A stretch of DNA of 64,000 bases from Ehrlichia ruminantium (GCF_009728835.1 NZ_CP033455.1:310001-374000), one strand, 5' to 3'; positions 50,791 through 61,553 are shown, counted from the first letter of the stretch. Made by a program: numbers and translations. The notes: generated by a model not told the origin, from the letters alone.

Positions 50791-51915
50791 TTAGTTGTGT
50801 ATAAGCATCACCTTATTATTAGGTAATCTTTCTATTTTATGTGATGTTTCTAATTCTAGTAGTGCTATTAAGGTAGTACTTATACTTAAGTTGGTTGACA
50901 CAATGATTTCTTCAATTTCAACGGGGCTATGGGTTATGTGTTGTAAAATAAGATTCTTTGCATTATGAATTTCTGTAATGTTTTGATAATTTGTAATATT
51001 ATCAAAAAGAGAGTGTTGTACGTAATGATGGTTGTTGAACTGTAGACTTTCTATTATGTCGTTAGTCTGTTCTATGAGTTTGGCTGATCCTGTTTTAATT
51101 AAGTAATTGCTGCCTTTATATTTATAGTCAAAAGGTGATCCAGGTACTGCAAATACTTCTCTATTTTGATGAAGTGCAAAATTTGCTGTTATTAAAGATC
51201 CTGATTGCATGGATGCTTCAACAACTGCTACTCCTAGTGATAATCCAGAGATTATACGGTTACGTTGAGGAAATAGTTGTGCTTTTGGTAACATAGCAAA
51301 TGGACACTCTGTTGTAACTAGTCCTCCATTATCTATTATTGCTTTATATAAAGTTGTATTTTCTTGTGGGTATACTATGTTAATTCCGTTACCCATTATA
51401 GCAATTGTTGGCAAATGTTTAAAAATTATGCTATGTGCGGACTTATCTATTCCTTTAGCTAATCCTGATACAATTGTAAACCCCGCGTTTGCTAACTCAT
51501 AAGATAACTTATAAGCAAAATTTTGTCCATTGATTGATGGGTTCCTACTTCCTACTATAGCTATGATTTTTTGCTTCAGCAGTGATATATTTCCTAATGT
51601 TGTAAGTATAGGTGGATAGTCATGAATGTTACGTAAGTTTTCTGGATAATCTTCATCGAAGACTGTAATTATTCTGCCTCCTATTTTGTGAGTATTTTCA
51701 ATTTCTTGTTCTACTGTTTCAATGGAACATATAGTATGGATTTTATTGTATGTTTTAGATTTTTTGATTAATTCTGGTAGAATTTCTAGTATGTTATCAC
51801 ATGTTTTATATATTTTTATTAATGCAGAAAATGTTGATGGCCCAATATTTTGTGTTCTAATTATTCTAAGACATGATACAAGTTCTTTGTAAGATAGTTT
51901 TTTTTGAATTTGCAT
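50791..51915 (-). CDS. dprA: DNA processing protein DprA
   Basis: DprA binds incoming single-stranded DNA and loads RecA during natural transformation; in non-competent bacteria its role is less clear. The 374-residue protein has an N-terminal helical (SAM-like) region, the Rossmann-like core with AIVGSRNPSINGQNFAYKL and FTIVSGLAKGIDKSAH, the later GGLVTTECPF and FPQRNRIISGLSLGVAVVEA, and a C-terminal winged-helix with VEIEEIIVST. All parts are present and the length is typical. It is downstream of the repeat region that follows fabF on the same strand. Confidence 0.94.
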   Translation of the reverse strand: MQIQKKLSYKELVSCLRIIRTQNIGPSTFSALIKIYKTCDNILEILPELIKKSKTYNKIHTICSIETVEQEIENTHKIGGRIITVFDEDYPENLRNIHDYPPILTTLGNISLLKQKIIAIVGSRNPSINGQNFAYKLSYELANAGFTIVSGLAKGIDKSAHSIIFKHLPTIAIMGNGINIVYPQENTTLYKAIIDNGGLVTTECPFAMLPKAQLFPQRNRIISGLSLGVAVVEASMQSGSLITANFALHQNREVFAVPGSPFDYKYKGSNYLIKTGSAKLIEQTNDIIESLQFNNHHYVQHSLFDNITNYQNITEIHNAKNLILQHITHSPVEIEEIIVSTNLSISTTLIALLELETSHKIERLPNNKVMLIHN

Positions 51916-52079
51916 GATTGATTTGTTTTTATACTTAAAATATAAGTTAAAATATTAAGTAAGAATAATCAAACAATTAATTACTACATTGTAAAAAAGA
52001 ATAAAAAATTTACTAACTAGTACACAAGAGATATATTATTTTGATTGCTAAATGTTAAAACATATCTGTCTAACTAAAA

Positions 52080-52676
52080 CCAAATGAGCTAGATATTGAA
52101 TAGTTCACTTTATATTCTTTATCGAAATGTTATTTTTGGTTTTGGTGTAGTTTGCTAAATTTCAGTGATAAACTTGTTTAATGAAAACCATGATGACAGG
52201 AAAGTTAATAATTCTCTGTGTGCTTCAGTAGATTATTGATAATTTTGGTGCAACTTGCTAAATATTAGTAGTGCGTGTGTGTTACAGAAAACAAAGAAAT
52301 TAAATAGTAAATAATTTACTATGTGTTCTTTATCCGAGGTGTTATTTTTTTTTGTTTTGGTGTAGTTTGCTAAATTTCAGTGATAAACTTGTTTAATAAA
52401 AACCATGATAACAGGAAAGTTAATAATTCTTTGTGTGCTTCAGTAGATTATTGATGATTTTGGTGCAACTTGCTAAATATTAGTAGTGCGTGTGTGTTAC
52501 AAAAAACAAAGAAATTAAATAGTAAATAATTTACTATGTGCTCTTTATCCGAGGTGTTATTTTTGGTTTTGGTGTAGTTTGCTAAATTTCAGTGATAAAC
52601 TTGTTTAATAAAAACCATGATAACGGGAAAGTTAATGACTCTCTGTGTATTCTTCAGCCTATTATTTTGGATTTTA
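52080..52676. repeat. Tandem degenerate copies of the fabF 3' end
   Basis: A unit of about 213 bp repeats with anchors (TTTGGTGTAGTTTGCTAAAT) at 52141, 52356 and 52568. Within each unit two related half-units appear, one with TTTGCTAAATTTCAGTGATA and one with CTTGCTAAATATTAGTAGTG. Both resemble the end of fabF (TTACTAAATATCAGTGATAC at about 52683), including the following stretch ending in AATTTACTATGTG. The block is thus built from copies of the last 80-100 bases of fabF plus flanking DNA; the copies are out of frame and diverged. Weaker traces start near 52010. Confidence 0.8.
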
Positions 52677-53945
52677 TCATAACTTACTAAATATCAGTGA
52701 TACATTTGTTCCACCAAAGCCAAAAGAATTAGATAGAGCATAATTTACTGTATGCTCTTGTGCAGTTAATGGAACAAGATTTAATCTTGGATCCTCAGAT
52801 GAATCATATAAATTAAGAGTAGGTGGAATTATTCCGGTATTTATAGCAAGTATAGAAAATATAGCTTCAACACTTCCAGCTGCTCCGAGCAAATGTCCTA
52901 TGGAAGACTTTGTTGATGATATTGGAATCTTGTATGCACTATCTTTAAATACTTCTTGTATTGCATGAATTTCAGTACTGTCGCCAAGAGGAGTGGACGT
53001 TCCATGCGCGTTTATATAATTTATAGAATCTGGACTTAGCTGGGCAGTACTTAGTGCTAGTTCCATGGATTTTTTCCCACCTTTTCCTTCTGGGTGTGGT
53101 GCTGTCATATGATATGCATCTCCGGTCATACCATATCCTATTAGTTCTGCATATATTTTTGCTCCACGTTTTTTAGCATGCTCGTAATCTTCTAGTACAA
53201 CTATGCCAGATCCTTCTCCCATAACAAACCCATCACGTTGTTTATCCCAAGGACGTGATGCTAATTCTGGGCTATCATTGAATTTTGTCGATAGAGCTTT
53301 TAATGCGGCAAACCCTGCAATACCTATGCGACATATTGCACTTTCAGCACCACCTGCTATTATAACATCTGCTTCCCCGGATTTAATTATTCTTGCTGCG
53401 TTACCTATGGTTTGTGCACTTGTTGCACATGCGGTTACTCCTGCATCATTAGGTCCTGTAAAACCATATTTTATGGATATATGGCCGGGTAGTAAATTAA
53501 TTAAACTTGCGGGAATAAAAAATGGACTAATTCTTTTTGGTCCACGGTCCTGTAAACAAAGAGTTGTTTTTTCTATAAATGGTAACCCACCTATTCCGGA
53601 TCCAACTACTACTCCTACTCTACTATAGTCAAGATTATTGTAAGCTAACAAATTTGAGTCGTTAACTGCTTGAGCAGCTGCTGCTATACCAAAATGAATA
53701 AAAATATCCATTTTTTTTAGTTCTTTTTCTTCTATCCAGTTTGTTGGATCAAAAATGTATGCTTCAGAGTCTGATTTCATTGTTATCTGACCAGCGATTT
53801 GAGAATCAAGGTCAGATGTATCAAACCTGTTGATTTTCTTTATTCCTGAGGCTCCTTTACATAAGAGATCCCACACTGCTTTTGTGTCGCTTCCCAGTGG
53901 AGTTGCTAAACCTAAACCAGTAATAACAACTTTTCTTTTTGTCAT
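52677..53945 (-). CDS. fabF: 3-oxoacyl-[acyl-carrier-protein] synthase II
   Basis: FabF condenses malonyl-ACP with acyl-ACP in fatty acid elongation. The 422-residue protein begins KRKVVITGLGLATPLG and carries the Cys-His-His triad: C173 in VTACATSAQT, a histidine in NAHGTSTPLGDSTE and one in SSIGHLLGAAGS. It ends in SNSFGFGGTNVSLIF. It starts 9 bp after the acpP stop and is surely co-transcribed with it. Its 3' end has been duplicated into the gap downstream. Confidence 0.97.
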   Translation of the reverse strand: MTKRKVVITGLGLATPLGSDTKAVWDLLCKGASGIKKINRFDTSDLDSQIAGQITMKSDSEAYIFDPTNWIEEKELKKMDIFIHFGIAAAAQAVNDSNLLAYNNLDYSRVGVVVGSGIGGLPFIEKTTLCLQDRGPKRISPFFIPASLINLLPGHISIKYGFTGPNDAGVTACATSAQTIGNAARIIKSGEADVIIAGGAESAICRIGIAGFAALKALSTKFNDSPELASRPWDKQRDGFVMGEGSGIVVLEDYEHAKKRGAKIYAELIGYGMTGDAYHMTAPHPEGKGGKKSMELALSTAQLSPDSINYINAHGTSTPLGDSTEIHAIQEVFKDSAYKIPISSTKSSIGHLLGAAGSVEAIFSILAINTGIIPPTLNLYDSSEDPRLNLVPLTAQEHTVNYALSNSFGFGGTNVSLIFSKL

Positions 53946-53954
53946 AAAATAACT

Positions 53955-54233
53955 CTAGTTAGTTTTGTCTGATAGTTTATTACGTATGTACTCCTCTATT
54001 TTATCTATAGTTTCGAGCCCTTGTGCTTCTTCGTCAGAGATTTCTATAGAAAAACGATCCTCTAAGCACATTACAAGGTCTACAAAATCTAGACTGTCTA
54101 AATTTAAATCTTTTGCTAAGTTAGTACTACCAGAGAGAGTAGCTTGTTGCTCATCTTTAAGTTTTAAACAATCAATTACAATTTTAATCACAGTATCTTT
54201 GATAGACTCTGACTGTGTATCGTTGTTTCCCAT
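53955..54233 (-). CDS. acpP: Acyl carrier protein
   Basis: ACP carries the growing acyl chain on a 4'-phosphopantetheine arm. The 92-residue acidic protein has the attachment serine S47 in NLDSLDFVDL, preceded by the helix ending AKDLNLD, and a third helix DEEAQGLETIDKIEEYI. It is slightly longer than the usual 78 residues because of about ten extra residues at the N-terminus (GNNDTQSESIKD). It is the first gene of the acpP-fabF pair. Confidence 0.95.
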   Translation of the reverse strand: MGNNDTQSESIKDTVIKIVIDCLKLKDEQQATLSGSTNLAKDLNLDSLDFVDLVMCLEDRFSIEISDEEAQGLETIDKIEEYIRNKLSDKTN

Positions 54234-55071
54234 AATTTATCCATTAAAAATTGAAACAGTATATACTGAACATAAACTTGTAAGAAAATAAACATTACAC
54301 ACTAACATATGTCATGTTAAACTTACAAAGAACTAAGTTCAGCAAAACAATAAAGTAAAATTTTTGTAATGCTGTTATCAGTTGAAAACAAAAACTGTAC
54401 TTACTAGTGTGTAATATATAACATACGTCTGTAAGAATCAACCTATTTAATAAAATATCACTTATGGTATATAAAGGTATTATATTGCTAATTTTACTTA
54501 TAATGCATTGTTGATGTTGTTTAATGTACCAACATCTAGAAAGTTATGTACTATGTTACTAGTATGCTAACTAATTAATATCAAAGATATTGTTACTTTA
54601 TACATGTATTTTATATTGGGTGTCACAGTTGTTAAGATGTGTGAAGGCATCTGTTCTTTTGGTAGTAATTGTTATAATTTTTGATTAGCTTGAATAAATG
54701 GATAATGTTGTTGTAGATATAATGAGATTATCAGGTTATATCATTAATATAAAATGATAACTTCAGATATAGTTGATTGTGTGTATTTGTTATAACATAA
54801 TGTATTTTGTTGTTTAAATTACAGGATTGATATTCCTTAACATAGTTAATCTAGATATTAGTTTATAATTATTTATTTTAATGTGCTTATAGTTTTTATA
54901 TTTTAAATATATTAAAAATATTATTACATTTTTATTAAATTTACAATATATATATAAGATTTTCATAAGATTGCTAACTTTATAAGCTATAATGTATACT
55001 TATTAATAAATAATAATAAGTATAAAATGACTGATTGTTGTAAGGTAAGTCAGTAACATAGAAAAAAAATA
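54234..55071. other. Gene-free stretch
   Basis: About 840 bp of very AT-rich DNA between acpP and the end of the tandem-repeat gene. It must contain the acpP promoter, which I could not assign. No gene or repeat is supported. Confidence 0.5.
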
Positions 55072-57645
55072 TTATCTTGAAGAGCTTTGTTGTGTTGTTT
55101 TATTATAAGGTTTGTATGGTTTTCTGTGTGAAACTTTTATCTTATAACTTGGAGAAGAGGAGTGTTCTTCTGTTGTATGAGTAGTATTACTATGTACTAT
55201 ATTGGTATTGTGTATTGTTGTAGATAAAGTAGCATTTTTGCTTCTGTCTATTGGATAAGTTGTATAAGGACTTAATGGTAGGTCTTTATGTGATTTTTCA
55301 GAATGTGCACTACTTGTGCTTGGGGAGTTTACTGTGTTTATGTTGATTGGTTCATGCTCTTCTTTTTCTGGAAAATCTGTTTTCTGATAGTAATAATCTT
55401 CGTCAAGATACATTTCTATTAATTTCTCTATGCTCAATGAGTTTATATCGATACAGGTTAATTGGTTGATAGTTTGTTGGGTATGTACTGTGTTAATTGT
55501 ACTTGTGAGATTAGGGCTGCTTCCTTGAGTTGTTTTTTCCGCTAAAGGATCTATTGGTTGATTTGCTGTATGAGATTGTATTGTTTTACTATTTATATTG
55601 TTTGTACTGAGTAAGTTTTTTTGTGTTGTTACAGTAAGACTTGGGCTATGCTGATCTGTTGTAGTATCTATAACATTTAACATGCTTGTTCTTCTAATAT
55701 TTGAAAGTGTTGTGCTTATGGTGCTTACTCGTGGTTTTTCTATTTTTTGATTATTTGTTGTGTTATTCTGTGTTCTATTGACTTGTGATGGTTTAATTCC
55801 TTGTGTGATGATTCTAGTAGTTGATGTGTATTCTTGCATAGTATGTGATGATATTGATATATCACTGGAAATACTACTAGGGCTTTCATATTGACAGCTA
55901 TTAGTTTCTGTATAGACAGGTAAATGTGTGGTGTGAGCATTTTTTAATGTATAATTTTCAAGTAAGGAAATATCAATCTGCCTATTCTGTTTGATTTCAT
56001 TAATGTAAAATTCAATTATACTGTCTTCTTCAAGTTGATCTATTGGTGGGTCTCCTGTAAGTAAATTAGTAATATTAAAGTTACTTACAGGAGTTTTAGG
56101 TGTATTAGGGAATTGTGGTGAACCATAAGAGTGTTCATCATATAATGCTTGAACATCAACCATGGGTGAACTAGTAATATTGAAACTACTTCCTGGAGTT
56201 TTAGGTGTATTAAGGAATTGTGATGAACCATAAGAGTGTTCATCATATAATGCTTGAACATCAACCATGGGTGAACTAGTAATATTGAAACTACTTCCTG
56301 GAGTTTTAGGTGTATTAGGGAATTCTGATGAACCATAAGAGTGTTCATCATATGATGCTTGAACATCAACCATGGGTGAACTTGTTGTATTAAAATTACT
56401 GTGCGAAGTCTTTGACGTATTAGGGAATTCTGATGTTTGATGTTGGGTATTAGTATGAGTGTTGATAGGATTTGTACTACTAGGACTAATCATGTGAGGT
56501 TTTAATGTAGTGCTTGATTTAGGAGAATCCTGTGAGTTTTTATTGTCTGGTGTTTTCATATTAGAATGTGATTGTTTAATATTGGTTATAGGTGGGCTTG
56601 TGATATTTAAATTACTACGTAAGCTTTTTGATGATGTACTAGGGAGTGCTTGTGTTTCAGTGTTAACGTGAGTTTGTTTAGTATCAATATTAGTATTAGG
56701 AAAACCTGTATCACTAGGCTTGATGGTGTGAGATTTTGATGTGGTAAGTAATACTGGTATGTGATATGTGTGATCATTATGTTCTTTTTTGTTTGTGGGG
56801 CTACTTGTTGTTGTATGTAATTCTACGTTGATTAATGTATAATCAGGTATATTGTGAATCATCTGTTTTATAGTTTCTAATTTTTGTGGTGTGTTAAGTA
56901 ATATTAAAGTAATATTGCTATAATTTGAGAAATGAAAAGAATGTATAAATTGGTAAATTACAGTGTTATTTGATGGTATGTCTTCTATTGTTATATTATG
57001 GTAAGTCTTGATTTCAATGTGATGTGTTTTATTAGTAATACCGTCTTTTTTGACTTTAACATTCCTTAGGTCATATGTAATTTTATTACGTTTATTTTTA
57101 CAGGTGTATACTGCAACTGCACTATTATTTACAATTGTGGTATTGCTTAATGCTAAGGTGTTTAAGGTTATTGCATTAGAATGAAAATATTTATGTAGTG
57201 TTATAGCTTGGGTTTTATTATATAGTATGTTTGCCGTGAAAGGATGAGGTGAGATCTGTGGAAACTTAAGTCTTGGGAAGTACTGTATTGTTGTAAGTAA
57301 GTAGTTGTTTAAAAATAGGTATTCTGTATTGTGGTTAGTAGCAGCGTTTTTACGTAGTGTTATCTCTGTTTTTGTATATGTGGGCAACATGGGTGTTGTT
57401 ATATTGGTTAAAGATAGTATCTTTAGATTGTCAAATGCGTCTAATGTTTGAATTAAAGGTGCTGGGTAATCTATCCATCGTGATTCTGCATGGAACTGTA
57501 AGTACATTAAATTTGTTAAGCTGCTAGCTATATACTGTAATTGTTGCAAGAACTTATTTTTAGGTCGATGGTGAAAATTATCGGTATATGATTCTTGTAA
57601 TGCTATGATAAAACTAGAAAAATTTTTTTTAGTATTTGTTGTCAA
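55072..57645 (-). CDS. Ser/Thr-rich tandem-repeat protein
   Basis: I do not recognise a family for this 857-residue protein. The first 280 residues are beta-rich with leucine and asparagine ladders (LKILSLTN, LNTLALSNTTIVNN) that suggest a solenoid-like fold. From about 285 on, it becomes extremely rich in Ser, Thr, Pro and Asn. At about 405-520 lies a tandem repeat of 35 residues, three and a half copies, each containing SSPMVDVQALYDEHSYGS and NTPKTPGSSFNI. The acidic YDEHSYG core with Ser/Thr flanks recalls Ehrlichia tandem-repeat effectors (TRPs), which are secreted without a classical signal. The only candidate start at this end is TTG overlapping the stop of the upstream 78-residue frame; a lost or slipped frame is possible. 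Confidence 0.7.
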   Translation of the reverse strand: MTTNTKKNFSSFIIALQESYTDNFHHRPKNKFLQQLQYIASSLTNLMYLQFHAESRWIDYPAPLIQTLDAFDNLKILSLTNITTPMLPTYTKTEITLRKNAATNHNTEYLFLNNYLLTTIQYFPRLKFPQISPHPFTANILYNKTQAITLHKYFHSNAITLNTLALSNTTIVNNSAVAVYTCKNKRNKITYDLRNVKVKKDGITNKTHHIEIKTYHNITIEDIPSNNTVIYQFIHSFHFSNYSNITLILLNTPQKLETIKQMIHNIPDYTLINVELHTTTSSPTNKKEHNDHTYHIPVLLTTSKSHTIKPSDTGFPNTNIDTKQTHVNTETQALPSTSSKSLRSNLNITSPPITNIKQSHSNMKTPDNKNSQDSPKSSTTLKPHMISPSSTNPINTHTNTQHQTSEFPNTSKTSHSNFNTTSSPMVDVQASYDEHSYGSSEFPNTPKTPGSSFNITSSPMVDVQALYDEHSYGSSQFLNTPKTPGSSFNITSSPMVDVQALYDEHSYGSPQFPNTPKTPVSNFNITNLLTGDPPIDQLEEDSIIEFYINEIKQNRQIDISLLENYTLKNAHTTHLPVYTETNSCQYESPSSISSDISISSHTMQEYTSTTRIITQGIKPSQVNRTQNNTTNNQKIEKPRVSTISTTLSNIRRTSMLNVIDTTTDQHSPSLTVTTQKNLLSTNNINSKTIQSHTANQPIDPLAEKTTQGSSPNLTSTINTVHTQQTINQLTCIDINSLSIEKLIEMYLDEDYYYQKTDFPEKEEHEPININTVNSPSTSSAHSEKSHKDLPLSPYTTYPIDRSKNATLSTTIHNTNIVHSNTTHTTEEHSSSPSYKIKVSHRKPYKPYNKTTQQSSSR
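56085..56430 (-). repeat. In-frame 105-bp tandem repeat, about 3.5 copies
   Basis: GAACCATAAGAGTGTTCATC recurs at 56120, 56225 and 56330, exactly 105 bp apart. The middle copies differ by only a few bases and outer copies fade into related sequence. The period keeps the frame and codes for 35 residues. A second frame is open across it for the same reason. Confidence 0.92.
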
Positions 57646-57878
57646 TCTATTCTCATGTATAGTAAAAAAATTGCATGATCAAGATGTGAAGTTGTTGCTA
57701 TTTGAAAATCTTCGTATTGTTTTATAATATTTTGATAATTTTTGCGTACTTTTCGTCTGTTAACTTTATAAAAGACATTATTCATGTTTCCTATAGTTTG
57801 TATAGAATGAAAAAATGGTGTTTCTAGTATTTCTTCTAGTATTGTTTCTAAATTTTTATTCATAAAGTATTTTAACAA
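57642..57878 (-). CDS. Short frame upstream of the tandem-repeat gene, possibly its N-terminus
   Basis: This frame of up to 78 residues (or 73 from the ATG at 57863) is charged and helical: NKNLETILEEILETPFF, then YKVNRRKVRKNYQNIIKQYEDF. It ends in IFLLYMRID at a TGA that overlaps the TTG start of the 857-residue gene. Just before the end it contains a run of seven T (GCAATTTTTTTAC), and the downstream gene starts with a run of eight A. A one-base slip at the T run would fuse both frames into one protein of about 930 residues. It is either a coupled small gene or the true N-terminus separated by a frameshift. Confidence 0.5.
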   Translation of the reverse strand: MLKYFMNKNLETILEEILETPFFHSIQTIGNMNNVFYKVNRRKVRKNYQNIIKQYEDFQIATTSHLDHAIFLLYMRID

Positions 57879-58531
57879 TATGTAACTTAAGGTTTTTTGT
57901 GTGCTATCAATTAATAAATTAATTAACTTATTAATTTTTATAATGTAAATAACTACTATGCTAATTATCGGTGGTTAATTTGTCAACACTTATTATTAAT
58001 ATACTAATTCAACTATTTATACATTACATTAGTTTGTTTTTTTATAAAAGATTAAAGATGCTGAAATAGAAGTTTATTTGAATGTATTTACTATATATAG
58101 AGTTCAGTGTGTCTTAGGGATATAAGATTACGTATTTTAATATGTAATGAACCATGCATATGGATGTCTTTTGTTAATATTAAGAATATTGTTTTTTTGT
58201 GTTATATATATTTAGCATATGTAGAATAAGTGTGTTTAAATTGCTTATTTAAACTGTAAGAAAAGATATATATGTTTCTAGTGTTATAAGTAAATGTAGG
58301 AACTCATATATGTTAGGATTGATGTAAGTTAGACGTGTTTATAGTATTTTTATTCCAAGTGTAGTTATGATCAAATATGTACATTTTCTTTTGAAGATTA
58401 GTACTGTTAGGTAAAATATTTTTTATAGTTAATCTATAGTTGTAGGATTAATCATATATCACAATTATTAATATATCTTTCATAGTATTAGCTTATAGAA
58501 ATAGTCTCAAAATAAGTGCAGAGAGATTAAG
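57879..58531. other. Gap between divergent host-interaction candidates
   Basis: About 650 AT-rich bases between the divergent tandem-repeat gene and ankyrin gene. It must hold both promoters, but no site stands out enough to call. Confidence 0.5.
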
Positions 58532-61201
58532 ATGTTAGGTGGTGATGATGTTAAATTACAACAAGAGGTAGAAGAGGGAAGTGTATCAAGTGAGCTTGGT
58601 ATTTCAAGTGATCTCTCTGTTGATATGTCTATGCAGCATGATGACACTTTATCAGAACAAGATATTGGAGAGGTAAATGCTGCAAAAACATATGGAATAT
58701 CTCCTGAAGCTATTAGAGTACTAAACGTATTATTAGCACATGCTTCAAAAAGTGGGGATTTTTCTGAATTTTTTCAGGAACTTTCATCACGTTTAATACG
58801 TGATAAAAATAAGCGTATTAGGCGTGAGTGTGGTTTCCTGATATTACAAAATGCATCGGGAAAATATAGTATTCAGCTTTCTATTGATGGGGTACGTGCA
58901 AACTGTAGTGGTCTATGCCATATATATATATGTGATCTTGGTAGCATAGCTTTGGTTTTTCCTCATGAATCTTGTGATCGTGTAGACTTTATGACATCAA
59001 TTGCTAATAGCAATTTTGTGATAAGAGGATCAAGGATCAGCAAATTGTCAGTAGAATGTATTGATGGACAGTTAATTTATCATCCTGTATTTTTTAAAGT
59101 TGAATCATTACAATATGCTATGGAACATGAAGATAGGCAAGCAGTTGATTCGCTGTGTCGCGTACTCATGAGGTGTGAAACTGGTAGACAGATAGTAAAA
59201 AGAGTAACTGAGTTGATATTATATAAGATAGATAGAAATCAAAGTAAAGTTGACTATAAGATATTAGGTTGTCTTGATCATTTGTTAGCACTACAAAGTG
59301 AAGGTTTTAATCTTCAGAGTTTAACAGATTTAAATATAGTACAACAGTTCAAAGCTTTTACTCACACTGTGTGTTCTGATAGTTCATTGTTAGGTAAAGT
59401 ATGTAAAACACCTTATGAGAATATTGTAAGGACAATGTGCTTGCTTGAATTACGGGAAGTTGAACAATTAGAACCTGTAAGGTCTGCTAAACAATATAGA
59501 AGACGTGATTCTTATGTTGTTGGTAGTACTGATATGGTGTCTCCAGATATGGTACATAAGGTATATGGTCCTGATGAGGATAATATTGTTTTTCTTATGA
59601 TGCAGTCAGATTGTGTAGACGTTATAGAAAAGTTATTTTCTCAATATAATATTGATATTGCTACACAAAATGCGTATGGCTATACAGCAATGCATTTTGC
59701 TGCAATGTATAATGCAAAAAATTGTGCAGAGTTTTTACTTAAATATAATACTAAACCAGTAATTTTAAGAAAACCTGTTAAATCTAAAGTAACACCGTCC
59801 CATTTAGCTGCAGCAAGTGGTGCAGTAGATGTATTGAGGTTGTTGGAAAAGTATAATCCACGTGACATTAGGAAACGAGATTCTATGGGGCGAAGTATAG
59901 TGCATCATGCTGCTATGGCTACTGATAGTAGAGCTTTATCATTTTGTGTTGAAATTGGTTTAGATATTAATGATCAAGTAAAATTGACTGATAAAGAAGG
60001 TGCAAATAATAGTGAAGGTTGTACAGCATTACATTTTGCAGTAGAAGGTGGAAATTTAGAGATCGTAAACTATTTATTGTCCTGTAAAGATATTGATTTA
60101 TCTATTCAAAATGTAGAAGGATATACTCCTATTACTAGTACAATGAGAACTAGAGCAAGTAATGGAAATACTCTACTACATCATTGTGTTGTTTGTGATA
60201 ATCCTGGATTGTTGAAAAAGGCTATAGATTTGGGATGGAATACTGTTATGTTAGTACGTAATGCTGCTGGTAAAACAGCTTTTGATCTTGCAATTGAAAA
60301 AGGTAGAGTAGAGTGTGCTGTTGTATTGTTAGAATATTATTATGGTGTGAAATATAAAGATAAGTTAGGTAATACAATATTTGCAATATTAGATCCTGAA
60401 GGGAATACCTTGATTCATCAAGCTGCAAGTTTTGATAGTGGTCCAATAATGAAACGTCTATTATCTTATAATGAGATTAGTCTAAAACGTGTAAATCGTT
60501 GTAATGAAACTCCATTAGATGTTGCAATAAAATATAATAATGCGAGTGTAATAGATTGTTTACTTGCTGATTCAAGACAAAGTTTATTTGATCTTTATGG
60601 TAATAGTTATGTCATAAAATTGATGAGTAAAGGTTTAATGACACGGAAAGTGTTGAGGATTATTAACAAAAAGTACGCGAAAATTAGAACAAAACAGTTT
60701 GTTAAATCGTCTTTGTTCTCTATGTTAGTATTCTTATTCTTTTTTGGTATTATAGTCTTTGGCATTGTGACTTTTCCTGACAAAGTTGATAACATGCTCG
60801 CGATGTTGGGTTCTGATATATTATTTTTAAAAGTGTTTTTAGCTGCTTTGATAATCTTTTCTTTAGGAATTATTTGTATAGGATGTTGTGTAGCATTTCA
60901 ACTACGTACTGATTTATCAGCATATAAAAAACTTTTCCCTATGAATCCTGAGAATGTTTGTTCCACTACTGCAGGTGCACTAATGAAAAGCACATCTTCT
61001 ACTTATAGTGACTATATATCAATATACAATGATCATGCTTTCCTAGAAACACCAGAATTAAGTTATGAAAGTAAAATAGAAATAAGTAATAAAAACGGAG
61101 AAGGAAATACCGACAGTGCAAAAGGCTGTACTACCACGGTTACTGGGTTATCTGTAGAAGATTGTCAATCACCACAGATTAACGTAACTTTTCCTCAGTA
61201 A
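58532..61201 (+). CDS. Ankyrin-repeat protein with C-terminal membrane hairpin
   Basis: This 889-residue protein has an acidic N-terminus, an unrecognised domain at about 60-330, and ankyrin repeats from about 350 to 682. Repeat cores read [60 protein letters not shown] and [11 protein letters not shown]. Two hydrophobic helices at about 728-750 and 768-792 form a membrane hairpin, and a polar tail of about 95 residues follows. Ankyrin proteins are typical secreted effectors of Ehrlichia and Anaplasma, but the membrane hairpin points to anchoring in a bacterial or host membrane. There is no N-terminal signal peptide. Its last 23 bp overlap the 3' end of rpmG on the other strand. Confidence 0.88.
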   Translation: MLGGDDVKLQQEVEEGSVSSELGISSDLSVDMSMQHDDTLSEQDIGEVNAAKTYGISPEAIRVLNVLLAHASKSGDFSEFFQELSSRLIRDKNKRIRRECGFLILQNASGKYSIQLSIDGVRANCSGLCHIYICDLGSIALVFPHESCDRVDFMTSIANSNFVIRGSRISKLSVECIDGQLIYHPVFFKVESLQYAMEHEDRQAVDSLCRVLMRCETGRQIVKRVTELILYKIDRNQSKVDYKILGCLDHLLALQSEGFNLQSLTDLNIVQQFKAFTHTVCSDSSLLGKVCKTPYENIVRTMCLLELREVEQLEPVRSAKQYRRRDSYVVGSTDMVSPDMVHKVYGPDEDNIVFLMMQSDCVDVIEKLFSQYNIDIATQNAYGYTAMHFAAMYNAKNCAEFLLKYNTKPVILRKPVKSKVTPSHLAAASGAVDVLRLLEKYNPRDIRKRDSMGRSIVHHAAMATDSRALSFCVEIGLDINDQVKLTDKEGANNSEGCTALHFAVEGGNLEIVNYLLSCKDIDLSIQNVEGYTPITSTMRTRASNGNTLLHHCVVCDNPGLLKKAIDLGWNTVMLVRNAAGKTAFDLAIEKGRVECAVVLLEYYYGVKYKDKLGNTIFAILDPEGNTLIHQAASFDSGPIMKRLLSYNEISLKRVNRCNETPLDVAIKYNNASVIDCLLADSRQSLFDLYGNSYVIKLMSKGLMTRKVLRIINKKYAKIRTKQFVKSSLFSMLVFLFFFGIIVFGIVTFPDKVDNMLAMLGSDILFLKVFLAALIIFSLGIICIGCCVAFQLRTDLSAYKKLFPMNPENVCSTTAGALMKSTSSTYSDYISIYNDHAFLETPELSYESKIEISNKNGEGNTDSAKGCTTTVTGLSVEDCQSPQINVTFPQ

Positions 61202-61349
61202 ATAATACATGTTTTCTTGCAACAGGATCATACTTACGAAAAGAAAGCTTATTAATTAACTTTTTTGGATTACGCTTTTTTACATAGAAATAACCAGTAC
61301 CTGCACTGCTTGCCAATTTTACCAGTAAAGTAGCGCCTCTTTTAGCCAT
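61179..61349 (-). CDS. rpmG: 50S ribosomal protein L33
   Basis: A 56-residue basic protein that reads [21 protein letters not shown] and continues [19 protein letters not shown] and [10 protein letters not shown]. This is the pattern of the cysteine-free L33 form of proteobacteria (normally MAK-x-x-x-x-x-IKL-x-S-x-A-x-TG-x-x-Y). It is complete. Its last codons overlap the stop region of the convergent ankyrin gene by 23 bp. It sits alone, away from rpmB. Confidence 0.95.
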   Translation of the reverse strand: MAKRGATLLVKLASSAGTGYFYVKKRNPKKLINKLSFRKYDPVARKHVLFTEEKLR

Positions 61350-61553
61350 AAACAACAAGTAACTAAGTAATAACTGAAGTAAGCATAATAATAAATTTGA
61401 TATCAGTCAAGAAAGTATTTAAATTGCATAATTTTATGTGTTATATTAAAGAATAAATATTAGAGTATCAGTCAATATTAGCTTATAATTCATATGTAAG
61501 TAAGCTTGTATGTTTGATTTATTTGAAAATAATTTATATTTTTGTATTAGCAT

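Noticed and set aside
56085-56369. 94-codon repetitive frame in the tandem-repeat gene
   Set aside because: It is open only because the 105-bp repeat is a multiple of three; it is a shadow of the larger frame.
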